Notes under the pieces: generated by a model
What the model was told of the DNA's origin: nothing
What the model saw: only the letters and a program-made list of their open reading frames with translations
Databases searched by the model: none
From: Planctomycetota bacterium
GTDB taxonomy: Bacteria > Planctomycetota > UBA11346
Direction of reading: 5' to 3'
NCBI GenBank assembly: GCA_007131555.1
Contig: SLQH01000160.1
Span: forward strand, 1-5,272
Length of the DNA stretch: 5,272 nt
Position numbers and translations under genes: made by a program
In this document: one piece after another, positions 1 through 5,272 of the stretch
How the letters are laid out: every line of letters begins with the position of its first letter
How positions within the stretch are numbered: position 1 is the first letter of the stretch

Positions 1-32
1 CTTCGCTCCGCCTCCCCTTCGCTCCGCCTCAC
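1..32. repeat. Two-unit 16-bp tandem repeat
   Basis: Positions 1-16 and 17-32 match at 15 of 16 bases; both begin with cttcgctccgcctc and differ only at the next-to-last base (c versus a). The plus strand of the first unit is almost purely pyrimidine. The window opens exactly at a unit boundary, so more copies may lie upstream. It sits about 30 bases before the aldo/keto reductase start. It could be the end of a minisatellite, the coding end of an upstream gene, or part of the leader; the sequence does not decide between these. Confidence 0.7.
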
Positions 33-53
33 CAGCCGTCAACCTCTGCACCT

Positions 54-58
54 GGAAA
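54..58 (+). promoter_or_regulatory. Weak ribosome binding site for the aldo/keto reductase
   Basis: A short purine run, ggaaa, has its GGA eight bases before the ATG at 65. It is the only Shine-Dalgarno-like stretch in the short leader and a poor match to AGGAGG, so initiation may be modest or depend on coupling to a gene upstream of the window. No -10/-35 promoter pair is recognisable in positions 1-64. Confidence 0.3.
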
Positions 59-64
59 CCACCC

Positions 65-967
65 ATGATCCCCCGCCCCTTCGGACCCCTCGGCACCTGC
101 ACCCCCCTGGGCATCGGCAACCTCCAGCCCGACCCTGACCAGACGGATTGGGATGAGGTCGCCCATCTCTATGAACGCCTGCTGGATGCCGGCTGCCACC
201 TGGTCGATACGGCGCAATGCTATGGTGTGTCGGAGACCTTCATCGGCGCCCGCCTCAGACATCGACGGGCCGACCTGCTGCTGATCAGCAAATGCGGCCA
301 CCACAAGGTGCTGCCTGACGGATCGTGGCGCTCACGGGCCATCTCCATGAGCGATATCGACGACGCCCTCCTCCGCCTGCATACGGACCATCTGGATGCG
401 ATGCTGCTCCATTCCTATGATCTGGAACCGCTACGCCGGGGCGAGGCCCTGGAGGTCCTGCGAAGCGCCAAGAAGGCGGGGAAACTGCGCGGCATTGGCT
501 ATTCCGGCGATGGTGAGAGAGCCGCCTGGGCCATCGACCATGGCGATATTGACGTCATTGAGATGAGCCTCAGTCTGGCCGACCAGGCGAACGCGGCCCT
601 GGCAGAGCGGGCGGCCGGTCGCGGCATCGCCGTCATCGCCAAGCGCCCCCTGGCCAATGCTGCCTGGCGCTATCGCCAGCCCGCGCAAGCCCCTGAGGCC
701 CACCGCGTCTACGCCGAGCGCTTGGCCGCCCTGGCCCTGGATCCACAGATCCATGACTGCGCCGACATGGGCGAACTGGCCCTGCGGTTCACCATTTCTC
801 TACCTGGCAGCCCGGTGGCCATCGTGGCCAGCCGATCCCCTGCCAATCAGGACGCCAACCTCGCCGCTCTGGGCTGCGGCCCCCTGCCAGCGGCCACCAT
901 GACCACCCTGCGCGCTGCCTGCGACAGTGCCGCACAGCACGATGGCGGCTGGCCACCGTGTAATTAG
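65..967 (+). CDS. Aldo/keto reductase, NAD(P)H-dependent
   Basis: A complete 300-residue member of the aldo/keto reductase superfamily, cytoplasmic TIM-barrel enzymes that reduce aldehydes or ketones to alcohols with NAD(P)H. The N-terminus MIPRPFGPLG followed by PLGIGNL is the usual first hairpin and strand, which supports the ATG at 65. The tetrad is visible: Asp48 and Tyr53 in VDTAQCYG, Lys76 in LISKCG and His116 in LLHSYD. GIGYSG (143-148), VIAKRPLANAAWR (190-202) and the C-terminal PVAIVASRSPANQDANLAAL (250-269) correspond to later barrel strands and the cofactor-binding end. Length is normal and there is no signal peptide. It faces the glycyl radical enzyme operon tail to tail, so it is probably a separate transcript. 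Many GREs produce aldehydes, making such a product a possible substrate (inference). The substrate cannot be told from sequence, and some barrel proteins of this family have poorly defined roles. Confidence 0.93.
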   Translation: MIPRPFGPLGTCTPLGIGNLQPDPDQTDWDEVAHLYERLLDAGCHLVDTAQCYGVSETFIGARLRHRRADLLLISKCGHHKVLPDGSWRSRAISMSDIDDALLRLHTDHLDAMLLHSYDLEPLRRGEALEVLRSAKKAGKLRGIGYSGDGERAAWAIDHGDIDVIEMSLSLADQANAALAERAAGRGIAVIAKRPLANAAWRYRQPAQAPEAHRVYAERLAALALDPQIHDCADMGELALRFTISLPGSPVAIVASRSPANQDANLAALGCGPLPAATMTTLRAACDSAAQHDGGWPPCN

Positions 968-1005
968 CAGGCTGTCCGGCTATGGCATCCCTGTCAATGC
1001 GACCG

Positions 1006-3639
1006 TCAGGTGAAGGCGTGCAGATGACCGTCCTCGCTGACGATGAAGGCTTGGCCGGCGTAGATGGCCGGCGTCGATTCATAGACCCGGTCCGCCATGG
1101 CCACCCGCCACAGACAGACCGGAGGCTGGTCACCACGCAGACGATAGCAGGCCAGGCAGGGATCGCTGGTCGCAGCCGTATAGAGATGACCACCGGCGAT
1201 CACCGGGGCGGTGATGCCACCACCTGGGACATCCCACAACTCGGTGCCGCTGGCCGCATCCAGGCAGCGGATACGGCAGGCCGGCGGGATGGCCGAGCCC
1301 CGTAGCGAGGTCGAGAGGTAGACCCGCGCACCGTCATAGGCCGGTGATCCGTTCATGCAGCCCGCGTCCGGGACATAGTCCCACAACAGGACCCCGGTAG
1401 CGGCATCCAGACAGCAGAAACGGCGCCCGCCCATGGGCACGAACAGGCGGCCGTCAGCCGCGATGGGGGCTCCGGAATCAGGCGTGCCACCAGTGTGGAA
1501 CTGCCACAGCAGACGACCGGTCAGGGCCTCGAAGGCGTAGACATAGTGATCCCAGGAACCGAAGAACACCCGTCCCTGGTCGACCGGCGGTTCGGGATGG
1601 GCACCAGCCCCGGACCGGTAACGCCAGCGGATGGCCCCGCTGACGGTGTCCAGACAGGTGAAATAGCCGTCGATGCCCGGGAGGTAGGCCAGATGGTCGA
1701 CCACCGTGGCCGAGGACCACACCCAGCCCAGCTGCTGCTGCCATAGAGGTCGGCCGGTGGCAGCATCCAGACAGCGGAACTCGTTGGCCCCGCCCTGCTG
1801 GCCGATCAGGACCCGGCCATCAACCACGGTCGGGGCACCGGACACGGCTCCCGATAGTTCACTGCGCCAGCACCGGCGACCGGAGGCGACATCAACCGCC
1901 ACCACGAAGCGACCCGGACTGCCGACCAGGACCCGACCCTCGGCGACCGTTGGCTTGGACTGGTACCAGCCACCGCAGGCCATCTCGTCGCTGGCCATCG
2001 GCTGGCCATCAACCATCGCCTGGCACAGCAGATGATGCGACCAGCGCAGGGCTCCGCTACGGCCATCGAGACAACGCAGTTGGAGACGGGCATCGGTGAC
2101 CAGCAGGTGTTCACCGCTGACGACGAGGTCAGCGAACACCTCATGGGAGCCAGGGGCGCAGCGCCAGCGTTCGTGCGCGGCCACCCCCTGGTCCTCAAAG
2201 GCGATCAGGGTCCCGGACAGGGTGGCGACGACCAGGACACCAGCCACCAGCGCCGGCCGGGCCCGCACCCAATCATCGACCGGAGCAGTCCAGCACAGGG
2301 CCCCGGTGGCCAGATCGAGGCAGACCACGGTGGCTGCCGCCGTCCCCAGGTAGACCCGGTCATCATGGACCACGGGGGCGGAGAACAGCTGCTGGGACCG
2401 GGGTTCGGGCTGGCAGGCGGGGCACTGCCAGCGGATCTCGCCCGAGTGACGGGCCAGGGCCATCACCCGTCCGTCCTCAAGACCGAGGACCAGCAGGTCA
2501 CCGGCCAGGACGCCGGGAGCATTGGTCCCGCAGCCGACGCTGCGACTCCACACGATCCGGTCACCATCAGTGGCACCGAACTCCTGGCTGTCAGACCGGA
2601 TGCCGGCCAGACGCAGGGCGAACACGGTGCCGTCACAGGTGCCGACATAGGCCTGGTCGTCATCGACCACCGGCAGGGCCTGGGTCGGCCCCAGGCGCAG
2701 GTCCCAGCGCCGGTCCCCCGTCAACGGATCGAAGCAGGCCACGCGGTCATGGGGTGACACCTGCGCCGGCAGCCCCTCCAGACGCTGGGTCCCGGTCGCC
2801 AGCACCAGGCCGCCATCATGACCGGCAAGGCGGGCGTGACCCATGCGGTAATCGGCCTCGTCGGCCGGAACCCGGCGCTGCACCCGACCAGTGGCCCGGT
2901 CGATCCACAGCAGATGCCGTTGGCCCCGGTCACGGCCCTGGGCGCCCAGTTCGGCATAGACCACGGACTCGTCCAGGACCACCGCCTGGGAGGCCACGGC
3001 CTGACGGGTGTAGCTCTGCGGCAGCACCGTGCCCTTGCCCAGGCGCAGGCCGTTGAGTTGCCAGTCCCGATCACAGCGCCAGATCACCGCGCCGCTGGCC
3101 AGGTCCAGACACCAGGCCAGGGTCCGCAGGCCCGGCGATGCGACATGGACCCGGCCATCGACTACCACCGGCGCGGCGTACCAGGCCAGGCCCAGGGGAT
3201 GGCTCCAGCGCCGCTGACCGCGTGATGGGCCGGCCTCGCTGCGGCAGGCCCGATGACCAGGATCGCCACCATACATCGGCCAGGGTCGGGGCGGTGCCCC
3301 GCTGGGCGACGCCAGAGCAGGATCGCGAGCCTGGATGACCAGGCTGGGACGCTCCTGGGCGATCCGCTCCAGGCTGGCGAAGAAGGCCGCCACCGCCACC
3401 AGGGCGGCCGCCTGATCCTGGGTCTGGGCGGCCACCGCCAGGGCATCATAGGCCGGCAGCACGGCACTGGTGTCAAGCCCCTGGCGTTGGAGCAGATGCA
3501 GCCAGGCATTGCCCATCACCAGGGCCTGACAGTACCCGGTCAGGTCCGACGGCGGCCCCTGACACATCGCCGCCCGCACGGCATCGATCTGCGGATCGCC
3601 GCAGTTCTGGGCATTCCTGGTGCCGATGTCACATTCCAT
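1006..3639 (-). CDS. Large PQQ-like beta-propeller repeat protein, no visible signal peptide
   Basis: An 877-residue protein built mostly from PQQ-like (BamB/quinoprotein-type) propeller repeats. About 14 blade signatures of the form C/F-L-D-x-x-S/T-G-x-x-x-W are seen, near residues 177, 246, 303, 395, 440, 481, 523, 582, 623, 662, 703, 743, 792 and 831, many 39-49 residues apart, with intervening APVVVDGRVHVAS-like strands. The final strand (GHLHAFT) could close the ring with the N-terminal blade. Fourteen blades suggest two stacked propellers. Residues 1-115 form a non-repeat, probably helical region with Cys3, 13, 26 and 37 that I do not recognise. About 29 cysteines occur in all, including CPAC at 406-409. 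No hydrophobic signal sequence or lipobox is seen. The start lies 2 bp after the activase stop and is preceded by GGGGAG. The fold is confident; whether it binds PQQ, a sugar or a protein partner is unknown, as no dehydrogenase active site was recognised. Confidence 0.9.
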   Translation of the reverse strand: MECDIGTRNAQNCGDPQIDAVRAAMCQGPPSDLTGYCQALVMGNAWLHLLQRQGLDTSAVLPAYDALAVAAQTQDQAAALVAVAAFFASLERIAQERPSLVIQARDPALASPSGAPPRPWPMYGGDPGHRACRSEAGPSRGQRRWSHPLGLAWYAAPVVVDGRVHVASPGLRTLAWCLDLASGAVIWRCDRDWQLNGLRLGKGTVLPQSYTRQAVASQAVVLDESVVYAELGAQGRDRGQRHLLWIDRATGRVQRRVPADEADYRMGHARLAGHDGGLVLATGTQRLEGLPAQVSPHDRVACFDPLTGDRRWDLRLGPTQALPVVDDDQAYVGTCDGTVFALRLAGIRSDSQEFGATDGDRIVWSRSVGCGTNAPGVLAGDLLVLGLEDGRVMALARHSGEIRWQCPACQPEPRSQQLFSAPVVHDDRVYLGTAAATVVCLDLATGALCWTAPVDDWVRARPALVAGVLVVATLSGTLIAFEDQGVAAHERWRCAPGSHEVFADLVVSGEHLLVTDARLQLRCLDGRSGALRWSHHLLCQAMVDGQPMASDEMACGGWYQSKPTVAEGRVLVGSPGRFVVAVDVASGRRCWRSELSGAVSGAPTVVDGRVLIGQQGGANEFRCLDAATGRPLWQQQLGWVWSSATVVDHLAYLPGIDGYFTCLDTVSGAIRWRYRSGAGAHPEPPVDQGRVFFGSWDHYVYAFEALTGRLLWQFHTGGTPDSGAPIAADGRLFVPMGGRRFCCLDAATGVLLWDYVPDAGCMNGSPAYDGARVYLSTSLRGSAIPPACRIRCLDAASGTELWDVPGGGITAPVIAGGHLYTAATSDPCLACYRLRGDQPPVCLWRVAMADRVYESTPAIYAGQAFIVSEDGHLHAFT
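1009..3207 (-). repeat. Propeller blade repeats within the PQQ-like protein
   Basis: Residues 145-877 consist of tandem imperfect blades visible at both protein and DNA level. On the plus strand the recurring phrase is close to gcatccagacagcgga, the reverse complement of codons for the aromatic/Arg-Cys-Leu-Asp-Ala signature, for example near 1257-1272, 1405-1420 and 1763-1778. The C-terminal half (residues 523-831) is the more regular, mostly 39-49 residues per blade apart from one of 58. The N-terminal half is looser, with gaps of 57-92 residues that may hide degenerate blades or insertions. This fits internal duplication within the gene and not a mobile or non-coding repeat. Confidence 0.75.
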
Positions 3640-3677
3640 GATCAGTCGCTCTCCCCATGCATCCTATGATCAGTAGC
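3632..3677 (-). repeat. Imperfect 18-bp direct repeat across the activase/propeller junction
   Basis: On the minus strand, positions 3677-3660 (GCTACTGATCATAGGATG) and 3649-3632 (GCGACTGATCATGGAATG) match at 15 of 18 bases with a 28-bp offset. Both copies contain the palindrome TGATCA. The second copy carries the activase TGA stop and the propeller ATG; because 28 is not a multiple of three, the first copy is read in another frame, as codons for Ala-Thr-Asp-His-Arg-Met. The two palindromes can also pair with each other over 6 bp around the ribosome binding site. It may be a small local duplication or chance. Confidence 0.45.
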
Positions 3678-4565
3678 GGGACTGTACAATGTGGCGGCTG
3701 GCGGATCGACCAGGGTCGCCAGGTCATGATGGCCGCGAGGAAAGTCCCAGGGTCGCCCGAGCCGGGCATATTTTCCTGCCGGAAGCGGATTGTAGGGCAT
3801 CAGTTCGATCGGCGCTTGCGGAGCGTGTTGTCGGGCCAGGGCCCTGATGGCGGCCATCGCTTCAGGTTCGGCGGTGCAAGCGGGGATCACCGGGATGCGG
3901 ATGCGCAGCGGCAGGCCGGCGGCGACGATCCGATCGAGGTTGGCCAGGATGCGCCCCAGATCGCCGCCGGTCCAGGCGGCGCAGCGGCCGGCATCCGGCG
4001 CCTTGAGATCACACAGCATCAGGGGGCGACTGCCGTCCAGGGCCCGCAGGGCCAGGGCCGGGACCGCCAGGGAGGTCTCGATGGCCACCGGCACCCGGTG
4101 GTGGCGGCAGCCTTCCAGCAGGGCGGCGACGAAGCGCGGATGGCGCAGCGGTTCGCCACCCGACAGGGTCAGGCCGCCGGCCGACTGACGATGGAACAGG
4201 GCATCGGCCAGCACCTGATCCATGACCTCAGCAACCGTCATACGGCGGGCCACCGGCCGCATGGCGGTGCTGGGGCAGGCCCTGGTGCAGGCGCCACAGC
4301 GCCGACAGCGCTGGGCGTCGACGATCCGGCGCCGCTGCTCCCGCCGGATCGCCAGGGCCGGGCAGGCGTCCTGGCAGGCCTGGCAGTCCAGGCACAGACC
4401 AGGATCCTGCCACGGCGGCGGATCACGCTCCAGTCCTTCCGGATTCTGGCACCAGCGACACCGCAAGGGACAGCCCTGGAGGAACACGGTGGTCCGGATG
4501 CCTGGACCATCGTGCAGGGCGAAGCGCTTGATGTCGAAGACCGGGGCACTGGGCATGCGGCTCAT
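3642..4565 (-). CDS. Glycyl radical enzyme activating enzyme (radical SAM, two extra ferredoxin-type clusters)
   Basis: A complete 307-residue radical-SAM activase of the PflA-like family. It cleaves S-adenosylmethionine and abstracts hydrogen from the active-site-loop glycine of its partner GRE in the cytoplasm. The family signature DIKRFALHDGPGIRTTVF (11-28) leads into the CxxxCxxC cluster motif at Cys32, Cys36 and Cys39. Two ferredoxin-like motifs follow: Cys58/61/64/68 and Cys87/90/93/97, each ending in CP. SGGEP (135-139) is the SAM-binding GGE motif; CDLK (185-188), RIPVIP (223-228) and KYARLGR (265-271) are further conserved segments. The extra clusters are found in activases of the dehydratase/lyase GREs and are absent from classical PflA, so the partner is unlikely to be pyruvate formate-lyase. 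The ATG overlaps the GRE stop as ATGA and lacks a good Shine-Dalgarno, which suggests translational reinitiation. The last residues after about 297 look like a nonconserved tail. Confidence 0.96.
   Translation of the reverse strand: MSRMPSAPVFDIKRFALHDGPGIRTTVFLQGCPLRCRWCQNPEGLERDPPPWQDPGLCLDCQACQDACPALAIRREQRRRIVDAQRCRRCGACTRACPSTAMRPVARRMTVAEVMDQVLADALFHRQSAGGLTLSGGEPLRHPRFVAALLEGCRHHRVPVAIETSLAVPALALRALDGSRPLMLCDLKAPDAGRCAAWTGGDLGRILANLDRIVAAGLPLRIRIPVIPACTAEPEAMAAIRALARQHAPQAPIELMPYNPLPAGKYARLGRPWDFPRGHHDLATLVDPPAATLYSPATDHRMHGESD
3651..3656 (-). promoter_or_regulatory. Ribosome binding site of the propeller gene
   Basis: Read on the minus strand, GGGGAG lies 11 bases before the ATG at 3639 and inside the last codons of the activase gene. 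It supports the start immediately after the activase stop over the next in-frame ATG (codon 25, near 3567), which has no comparable purine run. Its place inside the upstream gene points to coupled translation. Confidence 0.5.
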
Positions 4566-5272
4566 CCGTGGGCAGTACGGGCGACGATCTCACGCTGGAG
4601 TTCATCGGCCAGTTCAACGAAGTAGGCGGTATAGCCCGCGACCCGGATGGTCAGATGACGCCAGGCCGCCGGATCCTGACGGGCCGCCTCCAGGTCGGCG
4701 GCGGTCACGACATTGAACTGGGCATGATGGATGCCCAGGCGGCACCAGCCCTCCAGCAGGGCGACGAAGGCCGCCAACCCCTGGTCATCGCGGAACAGTT
4801 CGGGCAGGAAACGGAGGTTGAGCAGGCTGCCGTTCGAGGCCCGCTGCAGCGGCAGACGGGCCACCGAGCGCAGCACGGCCGTGGGGCCGGCCAGATCCCG
4901 TCCGGTCATGGCGCTGACCCCGCCATCGGCCAGCGCTTCGCCGGCCCGGCGGCCATCAGGGCTGGCCCCGACCTGGGCCCCCATCGGCACATGGGCGCTG
5001 ACCGTATACAGGCCCATATGGCAGGGACCGCCACGGGGATTGGTCCAGGTGTCCAGGCGGTCAGCCACCCGGTTGATCCAGCCGGCCGCCAACTCATCGA
5101 CCCAGGCCACATCGTTGCCGTGCTTGGGATAGCGATGCCGGCACCGGGCCCACAGGTCCTCATGGCCCTGCCAGTTCCGGCGCAGGGCAGTGAGCAGACG
5201 ATGACGATCGATCTCCTGGTCCTGGTAGACACCCAATGGAATTGCACTAAGAACCCTCGTTTTCATAGGGAA
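4562..5272 (-). CDS. Glycyl radical enzyme, C-terminal part (5' end outside window)
   Basis: The last 236 codons of a PFL/dehydratase-family GRE, whose full length is usually about 750-850 residues. The frame is open to the right edge, and the ATG at 5266 is probably an internal methionine. Numbering from it, NWQGHE (31-36), PKHGND (47-52), GLYTVSAHVPMG (85-96), SPDGRRAGEALADGG (102-116) and GPTAVLRSVA (127-136) are typical C-terminal barrel segments. HAQFNVV (181-187) and the glycyl radical motif RVAGYTAYFVELADEL (208-223) follow, with the radical-bearing Gly211 at bases 4634-4636, 23 residues from the end as expected. The catalytic Cys and substrate-pocket residues lie upstream, so substrate and gene name cannot be assigned. 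It is the first visible gene of a coupled operon with its activase. The first 12 codons after the ATG are oddly AT-rich. A separate small subunit or a broken gene are less likely alternatives. Confidence 0.92.
   Translation of the reverse strand, partial: FPMKTRVLSAIPLGVYQDQEIDRHRLLTALRRNWQGHEDLWARCRHRYPKHGNDVAWVDELAAGWINRVADRLDTWTNPRGGPCHMGLYTVSAHVPMGAQVGASPDGRRAGEALADGGVSAMTGRDLAGPTAVLRSVARLPLQRASNGSLLNLRFLPELFRDDQGLAAFVALLEGWCRLGIHHAQFNVVTAADLEAARQDPAAWRHLTIRVAGYTAYFVELADELQREIVARTAHG

Noticed and set aside
968..1005. Bidirectional rho-independent terminator between the convergent genes
   Set aside because: Only a 4-bp GCAT/ATGC stem (985-1000) is visible and no T-run follows on either strand; this is too weak to call.
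789..1193. Minus-strand open frame spanning the convergent junction between the reductase and the propeller
   Set aside because: It overlaps the ends of two well-supported genes in another frame and encodes an Arg/Trp/Pro-rich low-complexity product.
1410..1415. Adjacent cysteines (residues 742-743) as the vicinal disulfide of quinoprotein alcohol dehydrogenases
   Set aside because: The pair lies in the ordinary CLDAATG blade signature, where the second Cys is the repeat consensus residue. No other dehydrogenase active-site residues were recognised, so a PQQ enzyme assignment is not supported.
2032..2757. Plus-strand open frame (241 codons) antisense to the propeller gene
   Set aside because: Its repeated G-P-G/D-H-G composition is the shadow of the propeller repeats on the other strand, with no domain or convincing ribosome binding site.
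3642..4565. Classical pyruvate formate-lyase activase (PflA)
   Set aside because: PflA lacks the two ferredoxin-type CxxCxxCxxxCP motifs present here after the CxxxCxxC motif, so the gene symbol was not used.
3657..4625. Long plus-strand open frame (322 codons) antisense to the activase
   Set aside because: It lies opposite a clearly homologous radical-SAM gene. Long antisense frames are expected where third positions are mostly G/C, and its product is a Gly/Gln/Arg-rich sequence with no recognisable motif.
4562..5266. Stand-alone small glycyl radical protein (YfiD/GrcA-like)
   Set aside because: GrcA proteins are about 125 residues and resemble the pyruvate formate-lyase terminus. This frame holds much more of the GRE C-terminal barrel and is open at the window edge, so a truncated full-length enzyme is more likely.

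Overview
This is a compact, high-GC stretch (about two-thirds G+C by eye, third codon positions mostly G or C) that looks like bacterial chromosome and is almost entirely coding. It encodes an oxygen-sensitive glycyl radical enzyme (GRE) and its radical-SAM activase, so the host is probably an anaerobe or facultative anaerobe. High GC, a GRE and a very large PQQ-like beta-propeller protein together bring to mind the Planctomycetes/Verrucomicrobia/Lentisphaerae group. That is only an impression; no phylogenetic marker is present.

Layout: positions 1-64 hold a two-unit 16-bp tandem repeat and the short leader of the first gene. Positions 65-967 (+) encode a complete aldo/keto reductase with its catalytic tetrad. 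A 38-bp gap without a recognisable terminator separates it from a convergent minus-strand block read from the right edge. In transcription order that block is the C-terminal part of a GRE (5272 to 4562, 5' end outside the window), its activase (4565 to 3642) and an 877-residue PQQ-like beta-propeller protein (3639 to 1006). The first two overlap by 4 bp (ATGA) and the last two are 2 bp apart, so they are almost certainly one translationally coupled operon.

How they may work together: the activase uses S-adenosylmethionine and a reduced [4Fe-4S] cluster to place a radical on the glycine in the RVAGY motif of the GRE. The GRE substrate cannot be told from this C-terminal fragment. The two extra ferredoxin-type cluster motifs in the activase argue against classical pyruvate formate-lyase and for the dehydratase/lyase group (choline, glycerol, propanediol, hydroxyproline, isethionate types). 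Many of those release an aldehyde, which would give the neighbouring aldo/keto reductase a plausible substrate, but it lies on the opposite strand and the link is inference.

The most unusual element is the propeller protein. It has about 14 blade signatures, around 29 cysteines, no recognisable signal peptide and an unrecognised Cys-containing helical N-terminal region, and it is tightly coupled to a cytoplasmic radical-enzyme pair. Proteins with these repeats are usually exported, so a cytoplasmic, GRE-associated propeller is the best candidate here for something undescribed.
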